Source: Streptococcus sp. 121
GTDB lineage: Bacteria; Bacillota; Bacilli; Lactobacillales; Streptococcaceae
Direction: 5' to 3'
Assembly: GCF_016458205.1 (NCBI RefSeq)
Contig: NZ_JAEMED010000007.1
Coordinates: forward strand, 1 to 64,000
Length of the DNA stretch: 64,000 nucleotides
The translations under genes were made by a program, and so were the position numbers. Position 1 is the stretch's first letter. Each line of letters begins with the position of its first letter. Shown piece after piece: positions 8,351-17,404 of this stretch. The notes beneath the pieces were generated by a model, which made no database searches, was not told where the DNA came from, and was given only the letters and a program-made list of their open reading frames with translations.

Positions 8351-9261
8351 GGACCAGTGCGGGTCAACCCTCAAAAGCCCGAAATGTTTCCAGTTTGGCC
8401 CTAAAACTTTTAGATGAAATCAATGAAGTTTGGCTTTTTGATTGTGGGGAAGGGACACAGAACCAGATTCTTCATACCAGCATTCGACCACGCAAGGTCA
8501 GCAAAATTTTTATTACGCACCTGCATGGCGATCACATATTCGGTCTGCCTGGTTTCTTGTCCAGTCGGGCTTTTCAAGCCAACGAAGAACAAACAGATCT
8601 GGATATCTATGGTCCGGTGGGGATTCGAAGCTATGTTTTAAATAGTCTTCGTCTTTCCGGCTCCCGTCTCCCTTATCGTATTCATTTTCATGAATTTGAT
8701 GCCAAACAGCTCGGATTGATGATGGAAACAGACCAGTTTAAAGTCTATGCGGAGGCCCTTGATCACAGTATTTTCTGTGTGGGCTACCGGGTTATTCAAA
8801 AGGATTTAGAAGGAACGTTGGATGCCGAAGCTTTGAAGCAAGCAGGGGTTCCTTTCGGTCCCCTATTTGGAAAAATCAAAAAAGGGGAAGATATTACTTT
8901 GGAAGATGGTCGACTGATAAAAGCCAAGGACTATCTCTCACCACCTCGGCCTGGGAAAGTGATTACAATTCTCGGTGATACTCGCAAGACCAACGCGAGT
9001 GTCCGCCTAGGAGTCGGCGCTGATATCTTGGTTCATGAAGCTACTTACGGCAAAGGGGATGAAAAATTGGCACGCAACCATGGCCATTCCACCAATATGG
9101 ACGCTGCTAAAGTCGCTAAGGAAGCCGGTGCGAAGCGCCTTTTATTGAACCACATTAGCCCACGCTTTTTGGCAAAAGACATTAGTCAAATGCGGGATGA
9201 CGCTGCTAGCCTCTTTCCCAATGTCCATGTTGTCAAAGATTTAGAAGAAATTCCACTGTAG
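8332..9261 (+). CDS. rnz: Ribonuclease Z
   Basis: RNase Z cleaves the 3' trailer from tRNA precursors that lack an encoded CCA, as the tRNA-Ser in this window does. The 309-residue metallo-beta-lactamase protein has the zinc motif HLHGDH (63-68), further metal ligands in LDHSIF and GDTRKT, and the C-terminal NHISPRF segment. The length is typical of short-form RNase Z. It overlaps the preceding hypothetical gene and is 14 bases before recJ. Confidence 0.96.
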   Translation: MELQFLGTSAGQPSKARNVSSLALKLLDEINEVWLFDCGEGTQNQILHTSIRPRKVSKIFITHLHGDHIFGLPGFLSSRAFQANEEQTDLDIYGPVGIRSYVLNSLRLSGSRLPYRIHFHEFDAKQLGLMMETDQFKVYAEALDHSIFCVGYRVIQKDLEGTLDAEALKQAGVPFGPLFGKIKKGEDITLEDGRLIKAKDYLSPPRPGKVITILGDTRKTNASVRLGVGADILVHEATYGKGDEKLARNHGHSTNMDAAKVAKEAGAKRLLLNHISPRFLAKDISQMRDDAASLFPNVHVVKDLEEIPL

Positions 9262-9275
9262 AGTAGGGGATCTAA

Positions 9276-11513
9276 ATGATAGAAGCAAAATACGATTGGC
9301 AATTTCGGCCAAAAGTAGAAGATCAGGATTTTATCGCGGAAGCCAAAACGTTTGGTCTGGAAGAATCCGTTGCGGATCTCCTTTACCAACGTGGGGTTCA
9401 AAGCAAGGAGGCGCTTGAAGCTTTTCTAAAGCCAAATTTAGAAGATCTTGCCGATCCTTTCCTTTTTCACGATATGGAAAAAGCTGTGGCCCGAATAGAA
9501 GAGGCGATTCAGAATGGGGAAGCGATTCTGGTTTATGGGGATTACGATGCTGATGGCATGACCAGTGCTTCCATTATGAAGGAAGTTCTGGAGGAAATGG
9601 GAGCAGAGGTTGAAGTTTACCTCCCGAATCGATTTACGGATGGGTATGGTCCCAATAAGAGTGTCTATAAGTACTTCATCGAAAATCAGAAGATTTCTCT
9701 GATTATCACTGTCGATAATGGGGTGGCTGGTCACGAAGCCTTGGAGTTTGCGAATGAGGTTGGAGTAGATGTCATTGTAACGGACCACCACGCGCTGCCA
9801 GAGGTCTTGCCACCTGCCTACGCGATTATTCATCCGGAATTACCTGGAGATCCGTATCCTTTTCATCATTTGGCAGGCGTTGGAGTGGCTTTTAAACTAG
9901 CTTGTGCCCTGGTCGGGGATGTGGTGCAAGATTTCTTAGACCTAGTTGCCATCGGGACCATCGCAGATATGGTTCCCTTGGTCGGTGAAAATCGTATTCT
10001 AGTGTCTTACGGTCTGAAGATTTTGCAACAAACCCAGCGGATTGGCTTGCAGGAATTGGCTGCAGTCGCTTCGCTCAAGCTGGACGAAGCTAACGAGGAA
10101 ACGGTTGGTTTTCAGATCGCTCCTCGCTTGAATGCTTTGGGACGTCTAGATGATCCAAATCCAGCCTTGGAGCTTCTAACGGGCTTTGATGATGAGGTGG
10201 CTCATGAGCTAGCCCAGATGATTGATGCCAAAAATACGGAACGCAAGGAGCTGGTACAAGCGATTTATGAAGAAGCGCGTGCGCAACTAGATCCTGAGGC
10301 CAAGGCACAAGTCCTAGTTCATGAAGGTTGGAACCCGGGAGTGTTAGGGATTGTCGCTGGTCGACTGTTGGAAGAGACGGGGCAACCTGTCATTGTTCTG
10401 AGTAGTGATGGTGAAAAGGCTAAGGGTTCTGCACGCAGTCCTGAACGCATCCATCTTTTTGAAGCTTTGGATCCACATAGAGAGTTATTTGTCGCCTTTG
10501 GGGGACATGCTGGTGCGGCAGGAATGACCTTGGAATTAGAGAAGGTACCAGCCTTAAAAGCGGTTTTGGAAGATTACATTGCCAACCTTGGCTTGGATCC
10601 AAAGGATAAACCTGCCTATCAAGTGGATGAAACCTTAGATTTACAGCATTTAAGTCTAAAAACGCTGGAGCAATTTCAGCAACTAGCTCCATTTGGAATG
10701 GAGAATCGGCAACCCGTTTTTTATATTTCTGATTTTCAAGTGGAAGCTAGCAAAAGCATGGGGCAAGGAAATGCCCATCTTAAACTAAAGATTTCCCAAG
10801 GGGAGTCTGCCTTTGAGGTTGTTGGTTTTGGCTATGGAAACTTGGCCTTAGAGTTCTCACAGGCTAAAAAGCTCCAACTTCTAGTAACCTTGGCTGTAAA
10901 TCAGTGGAATGGACAGACTAGCCTTCAGCTCATGATGGTGGATGCCAGGATTAACGGTCTCCAACTCTACAATATTCGTTCAGCAAAATTGCCACTCCCT
11001 GATTCTGTTCCGGTTCTGGAGTTTACGGAGGATTTTCCAGCTAATGTTCCGCAAGCAAGGGCTTATGTCTTAGACCAACTTCCGGAAATAGTGGAGCCCT
11101 TAGCACGGTTTATCCAAGAACGGCAACCACAGGTTTTTTATTTCAAAAACACCATCAAGGAAGCTTATTATCTTACGGGTGTTGGAACGAGGGACCAATT
11201 TGCCTTGCTGTATAAAACGATCAAGCAGTTTCCAGAATTTGATGTTCGTTACAAATTAAATGAACTGGCGACTTATTTGAAAATCCAACGTCCCCTCCTC
11301 ATTAAGATGTTGCAAATTTTCCAAGAATTGGAATTTGTGACCATTGAAGATGGGATTCTGAAGGAAAATCCGAATGCTGCCAGACGATCCATCGAGGAGA
11401 GTCAGATTTATCAGAATTTGAAAGAGTTGGCTCATTTCCAAGAAAAAATGGCTTTGGATTCAGTAGAAGATATCTATGATTATTTGCTTCATTTTCCGCT
11501 GGAGACTCTTTAA
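9276..11513 (+). CDS. recJ: Single-stranded-DNA-specific exonuclease RecJ
   Basis: RecJ is a 5'-3' ssDNA exonuclease used in recombination and base-excision repair. The 745-residue protein carries the DHH phosphoesterase motifs DYDADG (89-94), VDNG and VTDHH (168-172), then the DHHA1 domain with AFGGHAGAAGM, and a C-terminal Firmicutes extension. It follows rnz by 14 bases. The ATG comes after a GAGTAGGGG ribosome site. Intact. Confidence 0.96.
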   Translation: MIEAKYDWQFRPKVEDQDFIAEAKTFGLEESVADLLYQRGVQSKEALEAFLKPNLEDLADPFLFHDMEKAVARIEEAIQNGEAILVYGDYDADGMTSASIMKEVLEEMGAEVEVYLPNRFTDGYGPNKSVYKYFIENQKISLIITVDNGVAGHEALEFANEVGVDVIVTDHHALPEVLPPAYAIIHPELPGDPYPFHHLAGVGVAFKLACALVGDVVQDFLDLVAIGTIADMVPLVGENRILVSYGLKILQQTQRIGLQELAAVASLKLDEANEETVGFQIAPRLNALGRLDDPNPALELLTGFDDEVAHELAQMIDAKNTERKELVQAIYEEARAQLDPEAKAQVLVHEGWNPGVLGIVAGRLLEETGQPVIVLSSDGEKAKGSARSPERIHLFEALDPHRELFVAFGGHAGAAGMTLELEKVPALKAVLEDYIANLGLDPKDKPAYQVDETLDLQHLSLKTLEQFQQLAPFGMENRQPVFYISDFQVEASKSMGQGNAHLKLKISQGESAFEVVGFGYGNLALEFSQAKKLQLLVTLAVNQWNGQTSLQLMMVDARINGLQLYNIRSAKLPLPDSVPVLEFTEDFPANVPQARAYVLDQLPEIVEPLARFIQERQPQVFYFKNTIKEAYYLTGVGTRDQFALLYKTIKQFPEFDVRYKLNELATYLKIQRPLLIKMLQIFQELEFVTIEDGILKENPNAARRSIEESQIYQNLKELAHFQEKMALDSVEDIYDYLLHFPLETL

Positions 11514-11559
11514 GCCTGGATTTATTTGTGACTGACTTCTAGCTATTCTACTTGAAGTA

Positions 11560-11568
11560 TGGTAGAAT
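11560..11568 (+). promoter_or_regulatory. apt extended -10 promoter
   Basis: TGGTAGAAT (TGn plus TAGAAT at 11563-11568) precedes apt by 33 bases. An in-frame ATG at 11559 overlaps this -10, which excludes it as the start codon. Confidence 0.65.
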
Positions 11569-11600
11569 GGTTTGTAAAACATTTTGATAGAAAGTCGATT

Positions 11601-12113
11601 ATGAACTTAAAAGATTATATTGCTACAATTGAAAATTATCCGCAGGAAGGGGTAACCTTCCGTGACATCAGTCCTTTGATGGCGAATGGAAATGCTTATT
11701 CTTACGCCGTCCGGGAAATTGTTCAATACGCGACTGATAAGAAGATTGATATGATTGTAGGACCTGAAGCTCGTGGATTTATTGTGGGCTGTCCAGTTGC
11801 CTATGAACTTGGAATTGGTTTTGCACCTGTCCGTAAGCCTGGAAAACTTCCACGCGAAGTGATTTCTGCAGATTATGAAAAGGAATATGGACTTGACACT
11901 CTTACCATGCATGCAGACTCCATTAAACCAGGTCAACGTGTTCTCATTGTAGATGATTTATTGGCAACAGGTGGGACTGTTAAAGCGACCATCGAGATGA
12001 TTGAGCGTTTAGGTGGTATTGTTGCAGGCTGTGCATTCCTAATCGAATTGGATGACTTGAATGGTCGCGAAGCCATTGGTGATTACGACTATAAAGTTCT
12101 CATGCATTATTAA
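11601..12113 (+). CDS. apt: Adenine phosphoribosyltransferase
   Basis: Apt salvages adenine to AMP using PRPP. With the start at 11601 (MNLKDYIA) the protein has 170 residues, the usual length. The PRPP-binding motif [13 protein letters not shown], the EARGF segment and GVTFRDISP are all present. An ATG 42 bases upstream would add 14 residues but lies within the promoter. The gene is monocistronic, between its own promoter and a strong terminator. Confidence 0.96.
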   Translation: MNLKDYIATIENYPQEGVTFRDISPLMANGNAYSYAVREIVQYATDKKIDMIVGPEARGFIVGCPVAYELGIGFAPVRKPGKLPREVISADYEKEYGLDTLTMHADSIKPGQRVLIVDDLLATGGTVKATIEMIERLGGIVAGCAFLIELDDLNGREAIGDYDYKVLMHY

Positions 12114-12116
12114 TGT

Positions 12117-12152
12117 TGATCTTCTTGAAGGAAACTTCAAGAAGATTTTTTT
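12117..12152 (+). terminator. apt intrinsic terminator
   Basis: ATCTTCTTGAAG pairs perfectly with CTTCAAGAAGAT around a GAAA-type loop, followed by a run of T. Confidence 0.93.
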
Positions 12153-12205
12153 CGTCCGCATCGAAAAAATGTATAATAGAGAGTATGGAATAGGAATGTA
12201 TTCTC

Positions 12206-12770
12206 ATACTTAACGAATTTCAAAATCAGAATACCCGCGGAATTTCAAAAAAATGACGAGGACAGCTGATGATGATAGTTCAACAGGTCTGGGAGACCTG
12301 TTGAATTTCGTCAATTAAGAGAGTGAAACAGAACGATTTTTACACATAACATCGTCCGTTACAAGTCTTTGTTACAAGTTGTAAGCTGAAACGGTTTCTC
12401 CCCAAACCGACCTCGCTCTTTTATTGTTAGGCTCGGGTTCAAACAGTCTCTTCCCAGACTGTTTGAATCCCACCCTCGCTCTAAAGGCATGTTGAATGCC
12501 TTTAGAGTTTCTAAATGAAATGAACGAAGTTCATGTCAATGTTGATTCGGTTATTTTCGGAGGTCAAAGAGTCAGGAATTGACTCTTTGAGTATCTGGAT
12601 AAGAGAACAGGAACTGTTCTCTCAATAAAAGTGAACGAAAGTACCAATCAACCACTGCGTCAAAGTGAATTCACTAACAAAAATAGGATGGTTGAGACTT
12701 TTGTTCCAACCTCAATCAATAAGTTCATCAAAGAGGTTGACAAAGTCAGGTTTTGAAATTCAATGAGTAT
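12206..12770. repeat. BOX-like element carrying internal repeats (565 bp)
   Basis: The outer ends are inverted repeats. ATACTTAACGAATTTCAAAA at the left matches the complement of the right end (ATACTCATTGAATTTCAAAA) at 17 of 20 positions. ATACTC/GAGTAT termini are those of pneumococcal BOX elements. Inside are a perfect hairpin TTCAACAGGTCT/AGACCTGTTGAA (12279-12305), also present near 60287-60313, and a complete hairpin-array element. No protein-coding frame is supported anywhere in 12152-12800. A TATAAT at 12172-12177 could start a transcript into the region. Confidence 0.7.
12319..12714 (+). repeat. Hairpin-array repeat, copy 1
   Basis: This is the longest of three copies (others at 36062 and 44726). 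It starts GAGAGTGAAACAGAAC and ends in a GGTTGAGAC...TTCCAACC hairpin. It contains at least six inverted repeats: ACGAT/ATCGT (12333-12355), CGGTTT/AAACCG near 12392-12409, TTCAAACAGTCT/AGACTGTTTGAA (about 12438-12467), CTCTAAAGGCAT/ATGCCTTTAGAG (about 12480-12508), CAAAGAGTC/GACTCTTTG, and GAGAACAG/CTGTTCTC (12603-12621). The two large stems in the middle are absent from copies 2 and 3, so the element is modular. Confidence 0.75.
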
Positions 12771-12800
12771 CAGTAGTAAAAAATCTAGTAAAGGAGCATT

Positions 12801-13481
12801 ATGGCTTATTACCAAATATACCAGACGGGACAGTTAGTCCTGCCGGCCTTTCTCTTTGAACAATTAGGAAACTTATTTGGGTCTGCGGAGGAATTTCTGG
12901 TGTGGCAGTTGGCCTATGTAGAAAATGTGACCAAAGGGGCCAGTATTTCTATCGATGAATTGGTTAAGCGTTCGGGTTTGGAGAGGGAAACGATACGAGG
13001 GTGTTTGAATAGTTTGATTCAATCGGGTTCTCTTCGCTTCCAAGAGACCAGCAACCAGGAAGGAAAAGGAGGTCTCTATTATGATGCAACGCCTCTGTTT
13101 GAACGACTGGATCAAATGGCGGCTGATTTAGAAAAAGGACAAGAACCTCAAAGTGAAGCACAGGAGTTTAAAGATCTCTTGACCTTCATACAGGAATCTT
13201 ACGGTCGCTTATTAAATCCTATTGAAATTGAAGACCTTCAGAAATGGGCACGAGATTTTTCGGTTGTGTTAATCAAAGAAGCTGTTCGAGAATCAGTCTT
13301 GAATGGAAAGACCAGTTGGCGTTATTGGCAAACAATTCTCCGCAATTGGGTGAATGAAGGAATTCAAACAGTGGAACAGGTGAATCGACGTCGTGAAGAA
13401 TGGAATTTACAGAAAACACGTAAAATCTCAGCTAGCGAGGAATTTAAAAACAACGTAAATTTGTGGAGGTTAGGGGAATGA
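12801..13481 (+). CDS. dnaD: DnaD-domain replication protein
   Basis: DnaD-type proteins help load the replicative helicase in Firmicutes. The 226-residue protein has an N-terminal winged-helix part (about 1-100) and a C-terminal DnaD/DnaB2-like helical domain with the conserved WRYWQTILRNW segment. AAAGGAGC precedes the ATG. It overlaps nth by 4 bases (ATGA), the same dnaD-nth pairing seen in Bacillus and other streptococci. Confidence 0.92.
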   Translation: MAYYQIYQTGQLVLPAFLFEQLGNLFGSAEEFLVWQLAYVENVTKGASISIDELVKRSGLERETIRGCLNSLIQSGSLRFQETSNQEGKGGLYYDATPLFERLDQMAADLEKGQEPQSEAQEFKDLLTFIQESYGRLLNPIEIEDLQKWARDFSVVLIKEAVRESVLNGKTSWRYWQTILRNWVNEGIQTVEQVNRRREEWNLQKTRKISASEEFKNNVNLWRLGE

Positions 13482-14119
13482 TTGGACGGGTTAAATTAAA
13501 GCGTATCCTAGATATCATTGCGGACATGTTTCCAAATGCTCGTGGGGAATTGGAGTATGAGACGCCCTTTCAACTGTTGATTGCGGTCATTTTATCAGCT
13601 CAAGCAACCGATAAATCCGTTAATAAAATCACACCCGGTTTGTGGGCCAAGTACCCAGAAATTGAAGACTTAGCCAAGGCCCCCTTACCGGAGGTAGAAG
13701 AGACCATTCGTCATATCGGTCTTTACAAATCCAAAGCCAAAAATATTATTCGAACAGCGCAGGAAATCTTAGAACGGTTTGATGGCCAAGTCCCCAAAAC
13801 TCATAAAGAATTAGAATCCTTACCGGGGGTTGGGCGAAAGACGGCCAATGTCGTTCTGGGGGAAATTTATCACATTCCAGCTATTGCGGTCGATACCCAT
13901 GTCAGTCGGATTGCTAAGCGGCTGAATATCTCGGCCCAGGATGCCAGCGTCGAGCAGATTGAACAAGATCTCATGGCTAAAATCCCTAAAAAAGATTGGA
14001 TTGCGACCCATCACCGTTTGATTTTCTTTGGTCGTTACCATTGTACTGCCCGAAAACCTAAATGTGAGACCTGCCCTGTCCAGTCTCTCTGTTATTATTA
14101 TAAAAATTTGGAGGAATAA
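13478..14119 (+). CDS. nth: Endonuclease III
   Basis: Nth is a bifunctional DNA glycosylase/AP lyase for oxidised pyrimidines. With the start at 13478 the protein is 213 residues, and GGAGGT at 13465-13470 gives good spacing, so I prefer this to an upstream in-frame start at 13463. The helix-hairpin-helix LPGVGRKTA carries catalytic Lys121, VDTHVSR carries Asp139, and the [4Fe-4S] loop has Cys189, 196, 199 and 205. The ATG overlaps the dnaD stop codon. Confidence 0.96.
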   Translation: MIGRVKLKRILDIIADMFPNARGELEYETPFQLLIAVILSAQATDKSVNKITPGLWAKYPEIEDLAKAPLPEVEETIRHIGLYKSKAKNIIRTAQEILERFDGQVPKTHKELESLPGVGRKTANVVLGEIYHIPAIAVDTHVSRIAKRLNISAQDASVEQIEQDLMAKIPKKDWIATHHRLIFFGRYHCTARKPKCETCPVQSLCYYYKNLEE

Positions 14120-14797
14120 ATGTCCTTATCGAAACGTTTAGACCTTGTGTCTAGTTTTGTTAGTTCTGGAGCAAAAATTTTAGATGTGGGGAGTGACCAC
14201 GCCTATTTGCCCATTGCCTTGATCAAAAGGGGGAAAATCTCCGCTGCCATTGCAGGCGAAGTCGTGGAAGGCCCTTACCAGTCGGCTTGTCAAAATGTTC
14301 AAAAGGAAGGCTTGAGTCAGCAGATCCAGGTTCGACTAGCGTCAGGCTTAGATGCCATGAATGCAGAGGATGAAATTGAGGAGATTGTTATTGCCGGAAT
14401 GGGAGGGAGACTGATATCTACCATTTTGGATCAAGGTCAAGCCAAGTTGCAGGGAATCCAGTCTCTTATTCTTCAACCCAATAACCGAGAAAATGAATTA
14501 AGAATCTGGTTAGAAAAGCATGGCTATCACATTACAGCCGAAGAGATTTTGGAAGAAGCTGGAAAAATTTATGAGATTCTAGTAGCAAAGCCGGGGAAGA
14601 TGGCATTGAGTTGGAAAGATCAAACCTTTGGTCCCTATCTCTTAAAAAATAGATCAGAAGTGTTTTATAAAAAATGGTTGAAAGAGGCTGAAAAAATTGA
14701 AGGACTTCTGGTTAAAATTCCTGACGAGCATGAAGAAGAGAAATTGGAATTAGCTCAAAAATTAGCAGCAATAAACGAGGTGTTAGATGAAAGTTAG
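14120..14797 (+). CDS. trmK: tRNA (adenine(22)-N(1))-methyltransferase
   Basis: TrmK methylates N1 of A22 in tRNA using SAM. The 225-residue protein has the Rossmann motif ILDVGSDHAYLP (20-31), the GMGG motif and the QPNN catalytic-region motif of the family. It starts at the base after the nth stop codon, with GGAGGAA just before. It overlaps the next gene by 11 bases. Pairing with a Nif3-like gene downstream is common in Firmicutes. Confidence 0.93.
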   Translation: MSLSKRLDLVSSFVSSGAKILDVGSDHAYLPIALIKRGKISAAIAGEVVEGPYQSACQNVQKEGLSQQIQVRLASGLDAMNAEDEIEEIVIAGMGGRLISTILDQGQAKLQGIQSLILQPNNRENELRIWLEKHGYHITAEEILEEAGKIYEILVAKPGKMALSWKDQTFGPYLLKNRSEVFYKKWLKEAEKIEGLLVKIPDEHEEEKLELAQKLAAINEVLDES

Positions 14798-15581
14798 AGA
14801 TGTACTTAAACGTTATGAGGCCTTTTGTCCGCCAGAATTGTCACTGGAAGGTGACCAGGTTGGATTGCAGATTGGTTCGTTAGATAAGGATGTGAAACGG
14901 GTGATGGTCACCTTGGATATTCGTGAGCAAACTGTCCAAGAAGCCATTGCCAACCAAGTGGATCTGCTGATTGTCAAACACGCGCCTATTTTTCGTCCCA
15001 TTAAGAACTTGGTTTATGATCAGGGGATGAATGGGATTTATGTGGATTTAATTAAGGCAGATATTGCAGTCTATGTGTCCCATACCAATATTGATGTTGT
15101 CGAAGGAGGGTTGAATGACTGGTTCTGTGACTTGCTTGGAATTACGCATGTAGAACCTCTGCATGAAACTCTTCCTGGCCAGGGTATTGGACGGATCGGG
15201 GATATTGAGTCGATGGAATTTCAAGATTTGGCTCTCAAGGTCAAAGAAACTTTCCATTTGGACAGTGTCCGTTTAGTTGAATACCCAGGTTACATAGATA
15301 CTCCTGTTACCCGTGTGGCCATCTGTGGAGGAAGCGGTCAATCTTTTGCCAAGGATGCTTTGGAAAAAGGGGCAGATGTTTTGATAACGGGAGATATCTA
15401 TTACCATAATGCTCAAGACTTCTTATCTCAAGGTTTACGGGCTATCGATCCTGGTCACTATATCGAAATCCTTTTTGTACACGGCGTTTCAGCACTCTTT
15501 GAGCGTTGGTCCCAGGAGGAAGGATGGGAATTGGACATTCTTGGAAGTCGGGTTTCCACCAACCCTTTTTACCATCTCTAG
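14787..15581 (+). CDS. Nif3-like dinuclear metal-centre protein (DUF34)
   Basis: A 264-residue member of the NIF3/YqfO family, which forms toroidal hexamers with a dinuclear metal site. The biological role is unsettled; a GTP cyclohydrolase-like role has been suggested for some members. Visible features are GDQVGLQIG near the N-terminus, KHAPIFRPI and SHTNIDVVEGGLNDW in the metal-site region, and a C-terminal GHYIEILFVHGV. It lacks the large PII-like insert of the Bacillus protein. It overlaps trmK by 11 bases and is probably co-transcribed with it. Confidence 0.9.
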   Translation: MKVRDVLKRYEAFCPPELSLEGDQVGLQIGSLDKDVKRVMVTLDIREQTVQEAIANQVDLLIVKHAPIFRPIKNLVYDQGMNGIYVDLIKADIAVYVSHTNIDVVEGGLNDWFCDLLGITHVEPLHETLPGQGIGRIGDIESMEFQDLALKVKETFHLDSVRLVEYPGYIDTPVTRVAICGGSGQSFAKDALEKGADVLITGDIYYHNAQDFLSQGLRAIDPGHYIEILFVHGVSALFERWSQEEGWELDILGSRVSTNPFYHL

Positions 15582-15591
15582 GAGGTAATTT

Positions 15592-16401
15592 ATGGAATGG
15601 TTAGCCCAACAACCTGTAGTCTGGTTAGCTTTTGGAGCAGGTCTCTTTACCTGGTTTTGTACGGCCCTTGGTGCCTCTGTTGTTTTCTTTTTTAAAGATG
15701 TTAATCGTAAGGCCTTAGATACAACTATGGGATTTGCCGCTGGGGTCATGATTGCCGCTTCTTTTTGGTCTCTTTTATCACCAGCTTTGGAATTTGCGGA
15801 GCCGACTTATGGCAAACTGAGTTGGTTACCCGTAGCGATTGGATTTTTAGCGGGTGGTTTCTTTCTCCGGTTAGTGGATATGATTATTCCCCATATTCAT
15901 CTGAGTCAAAAAGAAGTCGAAGGGTTGCAGCCTAAGAAGCGTTTATCCCGGACAGCCCTACTTTTTTCAGCCATCACCATTCATAATTTTCCTGAAGGAT
16001 TAGCCGTTGGTGTTGCCTTTGGAGCCATTCAAGATGGAAATACAGCGGCTCTAGTCTCAGCCATTGGTCTAGCTCTAGGGATTGGCCTGCAAAATATTCC
16101 CGAAGGTGCTGCCCTCGCAGTCCCTATTCGGACAGAAGGACGTTCCCGTTTGTCGGCTTTTGTTTGGGGAGCTAATTCTGCTATCGTAGAACCGATTGGA
16201 GCCCTTCTGGGAGCTATAGCTGTTTTAGCTATGACCTCCCTGCTTCCCTATGCTCTTTCTTTTGCAGCGGGTGCCATGATCTTTGTCGTCGTCGAAGAGT
16301 TAATCCCTGATTCTCAAAATAACGGCCATACAGACCAAGCAACCTTAGGACTCATGATTGGTTTTGTTTTAATGATGATTTTAGATGTGGCTTTAGGCTA
16401 A
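15592..16401 (+). CDS. ZIP-family metal transporter
   Basis: A 269-residue membrane protein with about eight hydrophobic segments and the two ZIP signature motifs HNFPEG (131-136) and QNIPEG (167-172), whose His, Asn and Glu residues form the binuclear metal site. A His-containing loop (IIPHIHLSQKE, about 98-108) lies before the signature helices. Zinc import is the likely function, but Fe or Mn cannot be excluded. It follows the Nif3-like gene by 10 bases with its own GGAGGT site, at the end of the dnaD-nth-trmK run. Confidence 0.92.
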   Translation: MEWLAQQPVVWLAFGAGLFTWFCTALGASVVFFFKDVNRKALDTTMGFAAGVMIAASFWSLLSPALEFAEPTYGKLSWLPVAIGFLAGGFFLRLVDMIIPHIHLSQKEVEGLQPKKRLSRTALLFSAITIHNFPEGLAVGVAFGAIQDGNTAALVSAIGLALGIGLQNIPEGAALAVPIRTEGRSRLSAFVWGANSAIVEPIGALLGAIAVLAMTSLLPYALSFAAGAMIFVVVEELIPDSQNNGHTDQATLGLMIGFVLMMILDVALG

Positions 16402-16419
16402 AAGAAAAAGGAGGCTAAG

Positions 16420-17316
16420 ATGAAAAAAATTGGTTTCCTACTGTGCCTAATTGTCATTGGCATCAGTCTTATTTGGGCAGGGGGAACCCAAGCACCAGAG
16501 CTAGATAACCAGGTCCAGGAAGAAAAAGCTGCCATTACTCTTCCCAAAACCAATTATCGAATGGAGGAACGGGATATCCGGGATGGAGCGCGTAAGTTAA
16601 AGGGACGCCTCTATATTCCGGACAGTAAGTCAAAAGTTCCCTTAGTTATTTTTGCCCATGGTTTCAATGGTTCTTATCGACAAGGGCGCGTTTATGCCGA
16701 ATTGCTGGCAGCTCGTGGTTACGCTGTCTATACCTTTGACTTTGTGCATGGTGGCCCCAAAAGTCAAAGCAGTAGCAATGCCAAGGAGTTAACGGTGACT
16801 AGTCAAGTTGAGGACCTGAAGAGTGTACTAGATGCCAGTGAAAATTGGTCGGAAATCATACCGGATCAAACTAGCATCCTTGGTATTAGCCAAGGCGGTC
16901 TGATTGCCAGTCTGGTTGCTAGTCAGGAACCCAAGCGTATCCAGAGTTTACTTCTGATGTATCCAGCCTTTATTATTAGTGAGTTACCGCATCAGGTCTA
17001 TGATTCTTTTGAGGAAATTCCAGAGGACACAAAGATTTTTGATCAGTTTTCGATAGAGATTAGCCCCAATTATCTTTTAGATGTTTGGTCCGTCAACATT
17101 TATCAGGAGTTGGCCAAGTACCCTGGTCCGGTTTTAATTCTCCACGGGAATCAGGATGAGATTGTCCCATTTTCCTATAGCGAAAAAGCTCGCCCTTATC
17201 TGAAAAATGGTCAAGTTCAGATTATTGATGGGGCAGGTCATGATTTTTCAGGAGACTATTTCCCGACTGTCAGCTATCCGATTCTTAAATTCTTGCAAGA
17301 CAATCAAACAGAGTAA
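16420..17316 (+). CDS. Secreted or membrane-anchored alpha/beta hydrolase
   Basis: A 298-residue serine hydrolase with an N-terminal hydrophobic segment (about 4-20) that works as a signal peptide or anchor. The alpha/beta fold has the HGFNG oxyanion loop (80-84), nucleophile Ser157 in GISQGG, Asp246 in GNQDEIVP and His274 in GAGHDF, a complete catalytic triad. No lipobox cysteine is evident. The substrate is unknown; esterase or peptidase-type activity is possible. It sits 18 bases after the ZIP gene. Confidence 0.85.
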   Translation: MKKIGFLLCLIVIGISLIWAGGTQAPELDNQVQEEKAAITLPKTNYRMEERDIRDGARKLKGRLYIPDSKSKVPLVIFAHGFNGSYRQGRVYAELLAARGYAVYTFDFVHGGPKSQSSSNAKELTVTSQVEDLKSVLDASENWSEIIPDQTSILGISQGGLIASLVASQEPKRIQSLLLMYPAFIISELPHQVYDSFEEIPEDTKIFDQFSIEISPNYLLDVWSVNIYQELAKYPGPVLILHGNQDEIVPFSYSEKARPYLKNGQVQIIDGAGHDFSGDYFPTVSYPILKFLQDNQTE

Positions 17317-17345
17317 GAAAAACCACTTTAATTTTCTGTAAACTA

Positions 17346-17374
17346 TTGTCAAAGCTTTTAAAGTCCTATATAAT
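17346..17374 (+). promoter_or_regulatory. brnQ promoter
   Basis: TTGTCA (17346-17351) and TATAAT (17369-17374) are 17 bp apart. The predicted start is about 20 bases before the AAGGAG ribosome site. Confidence 0.85.
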
Positions 17375-17404
17375 AAGGCACATATTTAGAAAAAGGAGAT
17401 GTTT

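Noticed and set aside
12152-12800. CRISPR array or riboswitch
   Set aside because: Hairpins differ in sequence and spacing with no regular repeat-spacer unit, and no known riboswitch core was recognised. It is better explained by nested dispersed repeats.
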